Source: Pseudomonas bubulae
GTDB taxonomy: Bacteria > Pseudomonadota > Gammaproteobacteria > Pseudomonadales > Pseudomonadaceae
Direction of reading: 5' to 3'
NCBI RefSeq assembly: GCF_037023725.1
Contig: NZ_CP146077.1
Span: 1,215,001-1,279,000 of the forward strand
Length of the DNA: 64,000 bases
Shown here: positions 1 to 19,170 of the stretch, one piece after another
How positions within the stretch are numbered: position 1 is the stretch's first letter
Layout of the letters: the number at the start of each line of letters is the position of its first letter
Notes under the pieces: model-generated
What the model was told of the DNA's origin: nothing
What the model saw: the letters and a program-made list of their open reading frames with translations, nothing else
Database searches by the model: none
Program-made: the position numbers and the translations under genes

Positions 1-649
1 AGCTGGCAAGTCTTACAATTTTGTAGACGCTGCTGCTTTGCTGGCTGAGCTGTCGACTGTAAAATTCAGCGAGTCTTTCGACATCGCCGTTAACCTGGGC
101 GTAGACCCACGTAAATCTGACCAGGTTGTTCGTAGCGCTACTGTGCTGCCACACGGCACTGGCAAGACTGTACGTGTTGCTGTGTTCACTCAGGGTCCAG
201 CTGCTGAAGCTGCTCTGGCTGCCGGCGCTGATCGCGTTGGTATGGACGACCTGGCTGCCGAAATGAAAGGCGGCGACCTGAACTACGACGTAGTTATTGC
301 ATCCCCGGACGCAATGCGTGTTGTTGGTCAGTTGGGTCAGATCCTGGGCCCACGTGGTCTGATGCCTAACCCTAAGGTTGGTACTGTAACTCCAGACGTA
401 GCCACCGCTGTTAAGAACGCGAAGGCTGGTCAGGTTCGTTATCGCACCGACAAAAACGGTATCATTCACACTTCCGTTGGCAAGATCGGCTTCGACGCCG
501 TTCAGCTGAAGGAAAACGTTGAAGCCCTGATCGCTGATCTGAAGCGTATCAAACCAGCTTCCTCGAAAGGTATTTATGTTAAGCGCGTAACCCTGAGCAC
601 CACTATGGGCCCGGGCCTGGTCATCGACCAGGGTTCCCTGGACGCGTAA
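1..649 (+). CDS. rplA: 50S ribosomal protein L1 (5'-partial)
   Basis: L1 forms the mobile L1 stalk of the 50S subunit that handles deacylated tRNA at the E site; in E. coli it also represses translation of the rplK-rplA message. The window opens inside the gene, and the frame is read from base 2 ([17 protein letters not shown]...). By comparison with family members roughly the first 16 residues are missing. The remaining 215 residues carry the family signatures VAVNLGV-type beta strand and [10 protein letters not shown] (about residue 130), and end in a TAA at 647-649. It is followed by a perfect hairpin and then by the L10 leader of rplJ, the usual rplKA-JL arrangement. Confidence 0.97.
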   Translation, partial: AGKSYNFVDAAALLAELSTVKFSESFDIAVNLGVDPRKSDQVVRSATVLPHGTGKTVRVAVFTQGPAAEAALAAGADRVGMDDLAAEMKGGDLNYDVVIASPDAMRVVGQLGQILGPRGLMPNPKVGTVTPDVATAVKNAKAGQVRYRTDKNGIIHTSVGKIGFDAVQLKENVEALIADLKRIKPASSKGIYVKRVTLSTTMGPGLVIDQGSLDA

Positions 650-654
650 GACAA

Positions 655-680
655 AATTGGCGCAGTCAAATGCGCCAATT
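655..680 (+). other. Perfect 10-bp hairpin after rplA
   Basis: Bases 655-664 (AATTGGCGCA) pair perfectly with 671-680 (TGCGCCAATT) around a 6-nt loop, 5 nt after the rplA stop. No T-run follows, so it does not look like an intrinsic terminator on the + strand. It may be an RNA-processing or 3'-end stabilising structure between the L11/L1 and L10/L12 parts of the transcript. Confidence 0.6.
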
Positions 681-689
681 GAAAGATTG

Positions 690-846
690 GGGTCCCTGCC
701 TGGCGGGGGCTATCCAAGACCGTAGGCGGCGAAAGCCTTAAACCTCAAGCCTACGCAGATGGTGCTCCCGGTTCCTTACCGAATCAGACACCAAAACGAC
801 ATCAGGCCTCGGCCAGATGAAACGGTAACAAGCAGGAGTTAAACCC
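690..846 (+). promoter_or_regulatory. L10 leader (autoregulatory 5' region of rplJL)
   Basis: The 200-nt gap before rplJ contains the L10-leader core. Stem CGTAGGC (721-727) pairs with GCCTACG (749-755), enclosing a GGC-GAAA-GCC tetraloop hairpin (728-737) and the CTTAAACCTC internal segment, followed by CAGATGGTG. In E. coli this kink-turn-like structure binds the L10(L12)4 complex and represses rplJ translation (Rfam L10_leader family). The assignment rests on this stem, the conserved internal loop and the position. The exact boundaries are approximate. Confidence 0.8.
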
Positions 847-1347
847 GTGGCAATTAAACTCGAAGACAAGAAGGCCATCGTCGCTGAAGTCAACGAGGCT
901 GCCAAAGTTGCCCTGTCCGCTGTTGTGGCTGATGCCCGCGGTGTGACAGTAGGCGCTATGACCGGACTCCGTAAAGAGGCTCGTGAAGCTGGCGTTTACG
1001 TACGTGTTGTACGTAACACCCTGCTCAAGCGCGCTGTTGCTGACACTGAATACAGTGTTCTCAACGACGTGTTCACTGGCCCGACCTTGATTGCATTCTC
1101 GCAAGAACATCCGGGCGCTGCTGCTCGTATCTTCAAAGAGTTCGCAAAAGGTCAGGATAAGTTCGAGATCAAGGCAGCTGCGTTCGAGGGCAAGTTCCTC
1201 GCAGCTAATCAGATCGACGTACTGGCAAGTCTGCCGACCCGTGACGAAGCAATTTCTCAGCTGATGAGCGTGATTCAAGGCGCTACCAGCAAATTGGCTC
1301 GTACTCTGGCGGCCCTTCGCGACCAGAAAGAAGCTGCTGCAGCCTAA
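847..1347 (+). CDS. rplJ: 50S ribosomal protein L10
   Basis: L10 anchors the L7/L12 dimers to 23S rRNA, building the stalk that recruits translation GTPases. The 166-aa protein has the N-terminal rRNA-binding half ([17 protein letters not shown], then [11 protein letters not shown] around residue 58) and the C-terminal helix that binds L12. Translation starts at GTG 847, with AGGAG at 834-838 as ribosome-binding site; no ATG fits the family N-terminus. It lies 81 nt upstream of rplL and is probably controlled by the leader just upstream. Confidence 0.98.
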   Translation: MAIKLEDKKAIVAEVNEAAKVALSAVVADARGVTVGAMTGLRKEAREAGVYVRVVRNTLLKRAVADTEYSVLNDVFTGPTLIAFSQEHPGAAARIFKEFAKGQDKFEIKAAAFEGKFLAANQIDVLASLPTRDEAISQLMSVIQGATSKLARTLAALRDQKEAAAA

Positions 1348-1427
1348 GGCTGAGCGACTCCTTTCAGCGTTTATTGTTTATTTCGATGGCCGCGTAGGCT
1401 GTCACCCCAATACAGGAATTTATAGTC

Positions 1428-1793
1428 ATGTCTCTGACTAACGACCAAATCATCGAAGCAATCGGCGAAAAATCCGTTCTGGAAATCGTTGAACTGATCA
1501 AAGCAATGGAAGAGAAGTTCGGCGTTTCCGCTGCTGCTGCTTCTGCTGGTCCTGCTGCTGCCGCTGCTGTTGTTGAAGAGCAAACTGAATTCAACGTTAT
1601 GCTGCTGGAAGCTGGCGAGAAGAAAGTTAACGTGATCAAGGCTGTTCGTGAGCTGACTGGTCTGGGCTTGAAAGAAGCCAAGGCAGTAGTTGACGGCGCT
1701 CCAGCTATGGTACTGGAAGCTGTTGCTAAAGAAGCAGCTGACAAAGCCAAGGCTACCTTGGAAGAAGCAGGCGCTAAAGTCGAGCTGAAGTAA
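1428..1793 (+). CDS. rplL: 50S ribosomal protein L7/L12
   Basis: This is the multicopy stalk protein that contacts EF-Tu, EF-G and IF2. The 121-aa sequence shows the three expected parts: an N-terminal dimerisation domain, an Ala/Pro/Gly-rich hinge (about residues 34-50) and the C-terminal factor-binding domain with [20 protein letters not shown] 1428 is preceded by AGGA at 1414-1417. The Ala-rich hinge explains the GCT-repeat look of bases 1530-1575. Downstream is a hairpin that probably reduces read-through into rpoBC. Confidence 0.98.
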   Translation: MSLTNDQIIEAIGEKSVLEIVELIKAMEEKFGVSAAAASAGPAAAAAVVEEQTEFNVMLLEAGEKKVNVIKAVRELTGLGLKEAKAVVDGAPAMVLEAVAKEAADKAKATLEEAGAKVELK

Positions 1794-1838
1794 GCATCGA
1801 CCTTGCGTTTCCAGCCCAGGCGTTAAGCTGAGGCTGAT

Positions 1839-1867
1839 GGCTGGTGGCTCTTGCCACCGGCCTTTTT
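1839..1867 (+). terminator. Attenuator-like hairpin between rplL and rpoB
   Basis: GGCTGGTGGC (1839-1848) pairs with GCCACCGGCC (1853-1862), with one G-U wobble and a TCTT loop, followed by five T (1863-1867). This is the form of an intrinsic terminator. It sits inside the L12-beta operon, where E. coli has a partial terminator that lowers rpoBC relative to rplJL, so partial termination is the likely role here. Confidence 0.75.
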
Positions 1868-2012
1868 CCGTTATTGGCAGCCGACTAGGTTGGTGCCTTT
1901 AACGTGCTGTAACCACCCTGTGCGGTGGAGCAAACCAAGGGGTTTGCACGATTTTCTGGCTGCTCCCGTCGGGAGAGGCCAAACAAGCAGGTGACCAAGC
2001 TGGGGAACGCTG

Positions 2013-6086
<4,074 letters not shown>

Positions 6087-6150
6087 CACGTGACGCGAAT
6101 CGAGAGCGGGGCTGTATGGCCCGCTCTCTGCTCCGCCAGGAGGAAAGGCC

Positions 6151-10350
<4,200 letters not shown>

Positions 10351-10446
10351 GTTCTGCGGTAAATGATGGGCGGGCCCCGGCAGTTCCGTTCATCGAATCG
10401 AGACAATTTGTCTGGGTTTGATGAGTGGAAGTGTCGGGGCCTTGCC

Positions 10447-10475
10447 TTGACTGGGGGCAAGATCCTCTTTAGACT
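10447..10475 (+). promoter_or_regulatory. Sigma70-type promoter for the str operon (rpsL)
   Basis: TTGACT (10447-10452), a 17-nt spacer, then TAGACT (10470-10475). This predicts transcription starting near 10482, about 85 nt before rpsL, inside the 216-nt rpoC-rpsL gap. Both hexamers are close to consensus and the spacing is ideal. No clear terminator is visible between rpoC and this promoter, so rpsL may also receive read-through. Confidence 0.75.
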
Positions 10476-10566
10476 CTTGTACCCCTAAATTTGGCGGGAA
10501 TTCGTTCCTGCCATTTTGCTTTTCTTGCAAGACAATAGCGTCGCAAGACAACAGTGGAGCTAGTAG

Positions 10567-10938
10567 ATGGCAACTATCAACCAGCTGGTACGTCAGCCGC
10601 GTAAGCGTATCGTCGAGAAATCCGACGTACCTGCGCTGCAAAACTGCCCGCAACGTCGTGGCGTATGCACCCGTGTGTATACAACTACGCCGAAAAAACC
10701 TAACTCGGCACTGCGTAAAGTATGCCGTGTGCGCCTGACCAACGGTTTCGAGGTTTCCTCGTACATCGGTGGTGAAGGTCACAACCTGCAAGAACACAGC
10801 GTGGTACTGATTCGTGGCGGTCGTGTAAAAGACTTGCCAGGTGTTCGTTACCACACCGTTCGCGGCTCTTTGGATACTTCCGGCGTTAAAGGTCGTAACC
10901 AAGGTCGTTCGAAGTACGGTACCAAGAAGCCGAAGTAG
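10567..10938 (+). CDS. rpsL: 30S ribosomal protein S12
   Basis: S12 lies at the decoding centre and controls translational accuracy. The 123-aa protein has the conserved [11 protein letters not shown] loop with Lys43 and [13 protein letters not shown] with Lys88, both in the streptomycin-sensitive form; Asp89 is the residue that RimO methylthiolates in E. coli. ATG 10567 is preceded by GGAG (10556-10559). It is the first gene of the str operon. Confidence 0.99.
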   Translation: MATINQLVRQPRKRIVEKSDVPALQNCPQRRGVCTRVYTTTPKKPNSALRKVCRVRLTNGFEVSSYIGGEGHNLQEHSVVLIRGGRVKDLPGVRYHTVRGSLDTSGVKGRNQGRSKYGTKKPK

Positions 10939-11040
10939 TCTTCGGTTTCCGGTAAATAATGCAGATTTCTTTTTTTCTGAGTCGATAAGAGTAAGGTCGG
11001 ACCTGCATCCCTGGGGTGTAATGGTTCCGAGCTAACCTGA

Positions 11041-11532
<492 letters not shown>

Positions 11533-11562
11533 TTTCAGCTTCACTAATTTTGCGAGGGCTTT

Positions 11563-13668
11563 ATGGCTCGTACTACTCCGATTAGTCGCTACCGTAACAT
11601 CGGTATCGTCGCTCACGTGGATGCTGGTAAAACCACCACCACCGAGCGCGTACTGTTTTACACTGGCAAAAGTCACAAAATGGGCGAGGTGCATGATGGC
11701 GCCGCGACCACAGACTGGATGGTTCAGGAGCAGGAGCGTGGTATTACCATTACTTCTGCTGCCATTACCGCCTTCTGGAAAGGTTCTGCCAAGCAGTACA
11801 AGGACGAGCACCGCTTCAACGTAATCGATACCCCGGGCCACGTTGACTTCACTATTGAAGTTGAGCGTTCCCTGCGTGTACTCGACGGCGCTGTCGTTGT
11901 GTTCTGTGGTACCTCGGGCGTTGAGCCTCAGTCGGAAACCGTATGGCGTCAAGCCAACAAATACGGCGTTCCACGTCTTGTTTACGTAAACAAGATGGAC
12001 CGTGCTGGTGCCAACTTCCTGCGCGTTATCGAGCAGATCAAGAAGCGTCTGGGCCACACTCCAGTTCCAATCCAGTTGGCTATCGGTTCCGAAGACAACT
12101 TCCAGGGTCAGATCGATCTGATCAACATGGAAGCTGTGTACTGGAACGATGCTGACAAAGGTATGGTTCCTGTTCGCAAAGAAATTCCAGCTGAGCTGAA
12201 AGATCTTGCTGACGAGTGGCGCGACAACATGGTTCAGGCTGCGGCCGAAGCCAATGAAGAGCTGATGAACAAGTACCTCGAAGGTGAAGAATTCACCATC
12301 GCGGAAATCAAGGCGGCTCTGCGTCAGCGTACTATCGCTGGTGAGATCGTCCTGGCTGTTTGCGGTTCTTCCTTCAAGAACAAGGGTGTTCCCCTGGTTC
12401 TCGACGCCGTTATCGACTTCCTGCCGGCTCCGACTGATATTCCTGCCATCAAGGGTACTGACCCGGATGACGAGACTATCGAGCTGGAGCGTCATGCAGA
12501 CGACAACGAGCCGTTCTCGGCTCTGGCGTTCAAGATCGCTACCGACCCATTCGTGGGTACCTTGACCTTCGTCCGTGTTTACTCGGGCGTGTTGAACTCC
12601 GGCGACGGCGTAATCAACTCGGTTAAGGGCAAGAAAGAGCGCGTGGGTCGTATGGTGCAAATGCACGCAAACGCCCGTGAAGAAATCAAGGAAGTACGCG
12701 CTGGTGACATCGCGGCCTTGATCGGCATGAAGGACGTCACCACTGGTGAGACTTTGTGCAACGCTGACAAGCCAATCATTCTGGTTCGTATGGACTTCCC
12801 GGAGCCGGTTATTTCGGTTGCCGTAGAGCCTAAGACCAAGGATGACCAGGAAAAAATGGGTGTTGCACTGGGCAAGCTTGCTCAGGAAGATCCATCTTTC
12901 CGCGTTAAAACTGATGAAGAGACTGGTCAAACGATCATCTCTGGCATGGGCGAGCTGCACCTGGACATCCTGGTTGACCGGATGCGCCGTGAGTTCAACG
13001 TCGAAGCCAACATCGGTAAGCCTCAGGTTTCCTATCGTGAGCGCATCACGAAGAACTGTGAGATCGAAGGCAAGTTCGTTCGTCAGTCCGGCGGTCGTGG
13101 CCAGTTTGGTCACTGCTGGATTCGTTTTGCACCTGCTGACGAAGGTCAGGAAGGTCTGCAGTTCGTGAACGAAGTGGTAGGTGGTGTGGTTCCTAAGGAA
13201 TACATCCCGGCTATCCAGAAGGGTATCGAAGAGCAGATGAAGAACGGTGTTGTTGCCGGCTATCCGCTGATCGGCCTGAAGGCTACCGTGTTTGATGGTT
13301 CTTACCACGACGTCGACTCCAACGAGATGGCGTTTAAGGTGGCTGCTTCCATGGCGACCAAGCAACTGGCTACCAAAGGTGGCGGTGAGCTGCTTGAGCC
13401 GATCATGGCGGTAGAGGTTGTTACACCTGAAGACTATATGGGTGACGTGATGGGCGACTTGAACCGTCGTCGCGGCATGATCCAGGGTATGGAAGATACG
13501 GTCTCCGGCAAAGTAATTCGTGCTGAAGTACCGTTGGGTGAAATGTTCGGTTATGCGACCGACGTTCGTTCCATGTCCCAGGGTCGCGCAAGCTACTCTA
13601 TGGAATTCAAAAAATACGATACAGCTCCGGCGCACATCGTCGAAACTGTTACTAAAAAACAAGGCTGA
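11563..13668 (+). CDS. fusA: Elongation factor G
   Basis: EF-G is the GTPase that drives translocation and, with RRF, ribosome recycling. The 701-aa protein has G1 [10 protein letters not shown] (about residues 17-26), the switch-I segment [10 protein letters not shown]3 DTPGHVDF and G4 NKMD, followed by domains II-V. ATG 11563 has GAGGG immediately upstream. It lies 30 nt after rpsG and 35 nt before tuf in the str operon. Confidence 0.99.
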   Translation: MARTTPISRYRNIGIVAHVDAGKTTTTERVLFYTGKSHKMGEVHDGAATTDWMVQEQERGITITSAAITAFWKGSAKQYKDEHRFNVIDTPGHVDFTIEVERSLRVLDGAVVVFCGTSGVEPQSETVWRQANKYGVPRLVYVNKMDRAGANFLRVIEQIKKRLGHTPVPIQLAIGSEDNFQGQIDLINMEAVYWNDADKGMVPVRKEIPAELKDLADEWRDNMVQAAAEANEELMNKYLEGEEFTIAEIKAALRQRTIAGEIVLAVCGSSFKNKGVPLVLDAVIDFLPAPTDIPAIKGTDPDDETIELERHADDNEPFSALAFKIATDPFVGTLTFVRVYSGVLNSGDGVINSVKGKKERVGRMVQMHANAREEIKEVRAGDIAALIGMKDVTTGETLCNADKPIILVRMDFPEPVISVAVEPKTKDDQEKMGVALGKLAQEDPSFRVKTDEETGQTIISGMGELHLDILVDRMRREFNVEANIGKPQVSYRERITKNCEIEGKFVRQSGGRGQFGHCWIRFAPADEGQEGLQFVNEVVGGVVPKEYIPAIQKGIEEQMKNGVVAGYPLIGLKATVFDGSYHDVDSNEMAFKVAASMATKQLATKGGGELLEPIMAVEVVTPEDYMGDVMGDLNRRRGMIQGMEDTVSGKVIRAEVPLGEMFGYATDVRSMSQGRASYSMEFKKYDTAPAHIVETVTKKQG

Positions 13669-13703
13669 TTTAGTTCAGTCCTTTAGGCAAGGAGTTAATT
13701 GTC

Positions 13704-14897
13704 GTGGCTAAAGAAAAATTTGATCGTTCCCTACCGCACGTCAACGTTGGCACTATCGGTCACGTTGACCATGGTAAAACCACGCTGACTGCAGCTCTGA
13801 CCCGTGTTTGCTCCGAAGTTTTCGGTTCGGCAATCGTTGACTTCGATAAAATCGACAGCGCGCCAGAAGAAAAAGCTCGTGGTATCACGATCAACACTGC
13901 GCACGTTGAATACAACTCGCACATTCGTCACTACGCTCACGTTGACTGCCCAGGTCACGCTGACTATGTGAAGAACATGATCACCGGTGCTGCTCAGATG
14001 GACGGCGCTATCCTGGTTTGTTCGGCCGCTGATGGTCCGATGCCACAAACCCGTGAGCACATCCTGCTGTCCCGTCAGGTTGGCGTTCCGTACATCGTGG
14101 TTTTCCTGAACAAGGCTGACCTGGTAGACGACGCTGAGCTGCTGGAACTGGTTGAGATGGAAGTTCGTGACCTGCTGTCGACTTACGACTTCCCAGGCGA
14201 CGACACTCCGATCATCATCGGTTCGGCTCGTATGGCGCTGGAAGGCAAAGACGACAACGAAATGGGCACCACTGCCGTTCGTAAACTGGTTGAAACTCTG
14301 GATACCTACATTCCAGATCCAGTACGTGTTATCGACAAGCCGTTCCTGATGCCAATCGAAGACGTATTCTCGATCTCCGGTCGCGGTACTGTTGTAACTG
14401 GTCGTATCGAGCGCGGTATCGTTCGCGTTCAAGATCCGCTGGAAATCGTTGGTCTGCGTGACACTACTGTTACCACCTGCACCGGCGTTGAAATGTTCCG
14501 TAAGCTGCTCGACGAAGGTCGTGCGGGCGAGAACTGCGGCGTGCTGCTGCGCGGCACCAAGCGTGACGACGTTGAGCGTGGCCAGGTTCTGGTTAAGCCA
14601 GGCTCGGTTAAGCCGCACACTACCTTCGAAGCTGAAGTGTACGTGTTGAGCAAAGAAGAAGGCGGCCGTCACACTCCGTTCTTCAAAGGCTACCGTCCTC
14701 AGTTCTACTTCCGTACAACTGACGTAACTGGTAACTGCGAACTGCCGGAAGGCGTTGAGATGGTAATGCCGGGCGACAACATCAAAATGGTTGTTACCCT
14801 GATCAAAACCATCGCAATGGAAGACGGTCTGCGTTTCGCAATCCGTGAAGGCGGTCGTACCGTTGGCGCTGGCGTTGTAGCCAAAATCATCGCGTAA
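13704..14897 (+). CDS. tuf: Elongation factor Tu
   Basis: EF-Tu delivers aminoacyl-tRNA to the ribosomal A site. The 397-aa sequence has G1 [11 protein letters not shown]3 DCPGHADY and G4 NKAD, plus the two C-terminal beta barrels ending in [10 protein letters not shown]. The start is GTG 13704 with AGGAG at 13690-13694. Many pseudomonads carry a second copy upstream near secE-nusG, outside this window. A strong terminator 13 nt after the stop ends the str operon. Confidence 0.99.
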   Translation: MAKEKFDRSLPHVNVGTIGHVDHGKTTLTAALTRVCSEVFGSAIVDFDKIDSAPEEKARGITINTAHVEYNSHIRHYAHVDCPGHADYVKNMITGAAQMDGAILVCSAADGPMPQTREHILLSRQVGVPYIVVFLNKADLVDDAELLELVEMEVRDLLSTYDFPGDDTPIIIGSARMALEGKDDNEMGTTAVRKLVETLDTYIPDPVRVIDKPFLMPIEDVFSISGRGTVVTGRIERGIVRVQDPLEIVGLRDTTVTTCTGVEMFRKLLDEGRAGENCGVLLRGTKRDDVERGQVLVKPGSVKPHTTFEAEVYVLSKEEGGRHTPFFKGYRPQFYFRTTDVTGNCELPEGVEMVMPGDNIKMVVTLIKTIAMEDGLRFAIREGGRTVGAGVVAKIIA

Positions 14898-14911
14898 GTG
14901 ATGATTGCCTG

Positions 14912-14942
14912 AAAAAAGCCCCCGCTCAGCGGGGGCTTTTTT
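14912..14942 (+). terminator. Rho-independent terminator after tuf
   Basis: GCCCCCGC (14918-14925) pairs with GCGGGGGC (14929-14936) around TCA. The stem is extended by an A6/T6 run on both sides (14912-14917 and 14937-14942), with a T tail. It separates the str operon from the S10 operon; the S10 promoter begins 8 nt later. Confidence 0.92.
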
Positions 14943-14949
14943 TATTGAG

Positions 14950-14978
14950 TTGACACCTACTGGGGTCGTCTATAGAAT
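14950..14978 (+). promoter_or_regulatory. Sigma70-type promoter of the S10 operon
   Basis: TTGACA (14950-14955, exact consensus), a 17-nt spacer, then TAGAAT (14973-14978). The predicted start near 14985 leaves a leader of only about 57 nt before rpsJ. Position right after the tuf terminator and near-consensus hexamers make this the strongest promoter call in the window. Confidence 0.85.
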
Positions 14979-15041
14979 TGCGCCTCCTTTTAACGGGCGT
15001 ATTGCGCTCGGTGGGAACAGCAATCTGGAGTCTGAAATCCA

Positions 15042-15353
15042 ATGCAAAATCAGCAAATCCGTATCAGGTTGAAGGCTTTTGACCATCGCCTGATCGACCA
15101 ATCAACCCAGGAAATCGTGGAAACCGCGAAACGTACTGGTGCTCAAGTGCGTGGTCCAATTCCACTGCCTACCCGTAAAGAGCGGTTCACCGTTCTGGTC
15201 TCCCCGCACGTCAACAAAGACGCGCGTGACCAGTACGAGATCCGTACTCATAAGCGCGTACTGGACATCGTCCAGCCAACGGATAAAACCGTTGATGCAC
15301 TTATGAAGCTTGATCTTGCGGCCGGTGTGGAAGTGCAGATCAGCCTCGGCTAA
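15042..15353 (+). CDS. rpsJ: 30S ribosomal protein S10
   Basis: S10 sits in the 30S head and also acts as NusE in transcription antitermination. The 103-aa protein has the [16 protein letters not shown] opening and the [13 protein letters not shown] motif. ATG 15042 follows TGGAG (15026-15030). It is the first gene of the S10 operon. Confidence 0.99.
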
Positions 15354-15434
15354 GACTTGGGTCTTAGTCGTGTAACGCTCTGAAATGGGCGGCCATAGCG
15401 GGTGAAAGCCCCGTACACTCATGAGGTTTACAAC

Positions 15435-16070
15435 ATGACTATTGGTGTAGTCGGTCGTAAATGCGGTATGACCCGTATTTTCACCGAAGAAGGTGTCTCC
15501 ATTCCGGTCACGGTCATTGAGATCGAGCCGAATCGCGTCACCCAGTTCAAAACTGAAGAAACCGATGGCTATCGTGCAGTGCAAGTCACTGTCGGCGAGC
15601 GTCGCGCTTCGCGTGTAACAGCTGCTCAAGCGGGTCACTTCGCTAAAGCAAACGTTGCCGCCGGTCGTACCGTAATGGAATTCCGTCTTGAAGAAGGCGA
15701 GTACCAGGCTGGCGATCTGATCAACACTGAAATCTTCACCGCTGGCCAACTGGTTGATGTAACCGGTCAGTCCAAGGGTAAAGGCTTCCAGGGTACGATC
15801 AAGCGTTGGAATTTCCGTGGCCAAGACAACACTCACGGTAACTCCGTTTCCCACCGCGTCCCGGGCTCTATTGGCCAGTGCCAGACTCCTGGTCGTGTAT
15901 TCAAGGGCAAAAAAATGTCCGGTCATATGGGCGCTGAGCGCGTGACCGTGCAGTCCCTGGAAGTAGTGCGCGTCGACGCTGAACGCAATCTGTTGTTGGT
16001 CAAGGGTGCTGTTCCTGGCGCTACTGGCGGCAACCTGGTTGTACGTCCAGCGGCCAAGGCTCGCGGTTAA
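15435..16070 (+). CDS. rplC: 50S ribosomal protein L3
   Basis: L3 binds 23S rRNA near the peptidyl-transferase centre and is needed early in 50S assembly. The start is ATG 15435, giving 211 residues beginning [16 protein letters not shown], the normal pseudomonad length, with GAGG at 15423-15426 as ribosome-binding site. An ATG-less extension of 11 residues upstream (from 15402) has no family support. The loop with [20 protein letters not shown] carries the glutamine methylated by PrmB in E. coli. Confidence 0.98.
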   Translation: MTIGVVGRKCGMTRIFTEEGVSIPVTVIEIEPNRVTQFKTEETDGYRAVQVTVGERRASRVTAAQAGHFAKANVAAGRTVMEFRLEEGEYQAGDLINTEIFTAGQLVDVTGQSKGKGFQGTIKRWNFRGQDNTHGNSVSHRVPGSIGQCQTPGRVFKGKKMSGHMGAERVTVQSLEVVRVDAERNLLLVKGAVPGATGGNLVVRPAAKARG

Positions 16071-16082
16071 GGGGAAGCTGAC

Positions 16083-16685
16083 ATGCAATTAAATGTAAAT
16101 GACGCTCAAGCGATCGAAGTTTCCGAACTGACTTTCGGCGGCGAATTCAACGAGACGCTGGTTCACCAAGCAGTCGTGGCCTACATGGCCGGCGGCCGTC
16201 AAGGTAGCAAGCAGCAAAAGACCCGTTCCGACGTTCGTGGTGGCGGTAAGCGCCCTTGGCGTCAGAAAGGTACTGGCCGTGCTCGTGCCGGTACTATCCG
16301 TAGCCCAATCTGGCGTGGCGGCGGTACCACTTTCGCAGCTCGTCCACAGGATCACTCCCAGAAGCTGAACAAGAAGATGTATCGCGCAGCAATGCGTTCC
16401 ATCCTTGCTGAGCTGGTGCGTACTGATCGTCTGGTCGTGGTTCAGGACTTCGCTGTTGAAGCGCCGAAAACCAAAGATCTGCTCAACAAGCTGAATGGCA
16501 TGGGTCTGACTGATGTCCTGATCGTGTCTGAAGGTGTTGATCAGAACCTGTACCTGGCTGCTCGTAACCTGCCACACGTTGATGTACGTGACGTGCAAGG
16601 TTCCGATCCAGTTAGTCTGATCGCATACGACAAGGTGTTGATCACCGTGTCGGCCGTGAAGAAATTCGAGGAGCTGCTGGGATGA
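16083..16685 (+). CDS. rplD: 50S ribosomal protein L4
   Basis: L4 reaches into the exit tunnel; in E. coli it also represses the S10 operon. The 200-aa protein has the extended loop [18 protein letters not shown] (about residues 54-71), which lines the tunnel near the macrolide site, and [20 protein letters not shown]. Its TGA stop overlaps the rplW start (ATGA, 16682-16685), showing translational coupling. Confidence 0.99.
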   Translation: MQLNVNDAQAIEVSELTFGGEFNETLVHQAVVAYMAGGRQGSKQQKTRSDVRGGGKRPWRQKGTGRARAGTIRSPIWRGGGTTFAARPQDHSQKLNKKMYRAAMRSILAELVRTDRLVVVQDFAVEAPKTKDLLNKLNGMGLTDVLIVSEGVDQNLYLAARNLPHVDVRDVQGSDPVSLIAYDKVLITVSAVKKFEELLG

Positions 16686-16981
16686 ACCAGGAACGCGTAT
16701 TTAAAGTTCTGCTTGGCCCGCACGTTTCCGAGAAGGCTACGGTTCTGGCAGACAAGAAAGGCCAGTTCGTTTTCAAGGTTGCTACCGATGCAACCAAGCT
16801 GGAAATCAAGAAGGCCGTCGAAAGCCTGTTCAGCGTGAAAGTTGAGCGTGTTACTACCCTGAACGTTCTGGGTAAGAGCAAGCGCACCGCTCGCGGCGTG
16901 GGCAAGCGTAATGACTGGAAGAAGGCAGTAATCTCCCTTCAGCCAGGCCAAGATCTCGATTTCAGCAGCAGTGCTGAGTAA
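16682..16981 (+). CDS. rplW: 50S ribosomal protein L23
   Basis: L23 surrounds the tunnel exit and docks SRP and trigger factor. The 99-aa protein has [15 protein letters not shown] and the [14 protein letters not shown] beta-hairpin. It overlaps rplD by 4 nt and precedes rplB by 14 nt. Confidence 0.98.
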   Translation: MNQERVFKVLLGPHVSEKATVLADKKGQFVFKVATDATKLEIKKAVESLFSVKVERVTTLNVLGKSKRTARGVGKRNDWKKAVISLQPGQDLDFSSSAE

Positions 16982-16995
16982 GGAAGGGGTGCATC

Positions 16996-17820
16996 ATGGC
17001 AATCGTTAAATGCAAACCGACTTCCCCTGGCCGCCGTCATGTGGTCAAGGTGGTCAACCAGGAGCTGCATAAAGGCGCTCCTCACGCACCGCTGCTCGAG
17101 AAGAAATCGAAGTCTGGTGGTCGTAACAACAATGGCCGTATTACCACTCGTCACATCGGTGGTGGTCATAAGCAGCATTACCGTATGGTCGACTTCCGTC
17201 GCAACGACAAAGATGGCATTCCAGCCACTGTTGAGCGTATCGAATACGATCCAAACCGTACTGCTCACATCGCTCTGATGCTGTACGCAGACGGCGAGCG
17301 CCGCTACATCATTGCCCCTAAAGGCGTGAGTGCTGGCGACCAGCTGATTTCGGGTGCTTTGGCCCCAATCAAGCCGGGTAACTCGTTGCAACTGCGCAGC
17401 ATTCCAGTTGGTAGCACCGTACACGGCATCGAATTGAAGCCGGGTAAAGGCGCGCAAATCGCACGTTCCGCTGGTGCTTCGGCTCAGCTGGTCGCTCGTG
17501 ATGGTGTCTATGTGACCCTGCGTCTGCGCTCTGGTGAAATGCGTAAAGTACTGGCTGAATGCCGTGCGACCCTGGGTGAAGTCTCGAACTCCGAGCACAG
17601 CCTGCGTTCGCTGGGTAAAGCTGGTGCCAAACGCTGGCGTGGCGTTCGCCCAACCGTTCGTGGTGTTGCCATGAACCCGGTTGACCACCCACATGGTGGT
17701 GGTGAAGGTCGTACCTCTGGTGGTCGTCATCCGGTATCGCCATGGGGCTTCCCGACTAAGGGCGCGAAGACTCGTGGTAATAAGCGTACCGACAAAATGA
17801 TCGTCCGTCGTCGCAAGTAA
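16996..17820 (+). CDS. rplB: 50S ribosomal protein L2
   Basis: L2 is a primary 23S rRNA binder required for subunit association and peptidyl transfer. The 274-aa protein shows the OB/SH3-like core and the C-terminal [13 protein letters not shown] loop (around residues 224-236), whose His is the functionally important residue in E. coli. ATG 16996 has GGAAGGGG just upstream. It is the fifth gene of the S10 operon. Confidence 0.99.
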   Translation: MAIVKCKPTSPGRRHVVKVVNQELHKGAPHAPLLEKKSKSGGRNNNGRITTRHIGGGHKQHYRMVDFRRNDKDGIPATVERIEYDPNRTAHIALMLYADGERRYIIAPKGVSAGDQLISGALAPIKPGNSLQLRSIPVGSTVHGIELKPGKGAQIARSAGASAQLVARDGVYVTLRLRSGEMRKVLAECRATLGEVSNSEHSLRSLGKAGAKRWRGVRPTVRGVAMNPVDHPHGGGEGRTSGGRHPVSPWGFPTKGAKTRGNKRTDKMIVRRRK

Positions 17821-17836
17821 ATAGAGGGATACGACA

Positions 17837-18112
17837 GTGCCACGTTCTCTGAAAAAAGGTCCTTTTATTGATCTTCACCTACTGAAGAAGATCGAAGTGG
17901 CGGCGGAAAAGAACGATCGCAAACCGGTGAAAACCTGGTCGCGTCGTTCGATGATCCTGCCACAAATGGTCGGTCTGACCATCGCTGTGCATAACGGTCG
18001 TCTTCATGTCCCAGTTCTCGTGAACGAAGACATGGTTGGCCATAAACTAGGCGAGTTTGCCGGTACCCGCACTTATCGTGGGCACGTGGCAGACAAGAAA
18101 GCCAAGCGTTAA
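17837..18112 (+). CDS. rpsS: 30S ribosomal protein S19
   Basis: S19 forms the top of the 30S head with S13 and helps subunit bridging. The 91-aa protein has [17 protein letters not shown] and the C-terminal [12 protein letters not shown] motif. Translation starts at GTG 17837, with AGAGGGA upstream (17823-17829). Confidence 0.98.
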   Translation: MPRSLKKGPFIDLHLLKKIEVAAEKNDRKPVKTWSRRSMILPQMVGLTIAVHNGRLHVPVLVNEDMVGHKLGEFAGTRTYRGHVADKKAKR

Positions 18113-18125
18113 GGGGTAAGGAACG

Positions 18126-18458
18126 ATGGAAGTAGCCGCTAAGTTGTCGGGCGCTCGAATCTCCGCCCAGAAAGCCCGCTTGGTCGCCGACCAGATCCGC
18201 GGGAAGAAGGTGGGCGAAGCGCTCAACCTGTTGGCTTTCAGCAACAAGAAAGCCGCCGAGATCATCAAGAAAGTGCTGGAGTCGGCCGTAGCCAACGCCG
18301 AGCATAACGAAGGCGCAGACGTTGACGACTTGAAAGTCGCCACCGTTTTCGTCAACGAAGGGCGTTCGCTGAAGCGCATCATGCCGCGTGCCAAAGGCCG
18401 CGCTGATCGCATCGTCAAGCGGTCTTGCCATATCACTGTCAAGGTTGCTGACAAGTAA
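18126..18458 (+). CDS. rplV: 50S ribosomal protein L22
   Basis: L22 spans all 23S domains and sends a beta-hairpin into the exit tunnel. The 110-aa sequence includes [15 protein letters not shown] and the hairpin loop [11 protein letters not shown] (about residues 82-92), where macrolide-resistance mutations occur in other bacteria. It lies 13 nt after rpsS and 13 nt before rpsC. Confidence 0.98.
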
Positions 18459-18471
18459 CGGAGTCGAAGAG

Positions 18472-19158
18472 ATGGGTCAGAAAGTACATCCCATTGGCAT
18501 TCGCCTGGGAATCGTCAAGGAGCACACCTCCGTCTGGTACGCAGACGGCCGGACTTATGCGGACTACTTGTTCGCTGATCTGAAGGTGCGTGAATACCTC
18601 CAAGACAAACTAAAAAGCGCGTCCGTAAGCCGTATCGATATCCATCGTCCGGCCCAAACTGCACGTATCACCATCCACACCGCTCGTCCAGGTATCGTTA
18701 TCGGGAAGAAAGGTGAAGATGTTGAGAAACTGCGTCAGGACCTGACCAAGCAAATGGGTGTGCCTGTGCACATCAATATCGAAGAGATCCGCAAGCCGGA
18801 ACTCGACGGTATGCTGGTTGCGCAGAGCGTAGCTCAGCAGCTGGAGCGTCGTGTAATGTTCCGTCGCGCGATGAAACGCGCTGTACAGAACGCTATGCGC
18901 ATTGGTGCCAAAGGCATCAAAATCCAAGTGAGCGGTCGTCTCGGCGGTGCTGAAATCGCACGTACTGAATGGTATCGCGAAGGTCGTGTGCCATTGCACA
19001 CCCTGCGTGCCGACATCGACTATGCCAACTACGAAGCTCACACCACTTACGGTGTGATCGGTGTAAAGGTTTGGATCTTCAAAGGCGAAGTAATTGGTGG
19101 TCGCCAAGAAGAACTGAAGCCACAAGCACCAGCGCCTCGTAAAAAAGCTGCTAAGTAA
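18472..19158 (+). CDS. rpsC: 30S ribosomal protein S3
   Basis: S3 lines the mRNA entry tunnel and has helicase-like activity with S4 and S5. The start is ATG 18472, giving 228 residues from [13 protein letters not shown], with GGAG at 18460-18463. An upstream extension overlapping rplV has no family support. The KH domain motif [13 protein letters not shown] lies near residue 79. The Lys/Pro/Ala-rich tail is typical of pseudomonads. Confidence 0.98.
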
Positions 19159-19170
19159 GGGGTACGCCAA

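Noticed and set aside
1530..1575. GCT-rich tandem-repeat-like stretch
   Set aside because: It encodes the Ala-rich hinge of L7/L12 and is not an independent repeat element.
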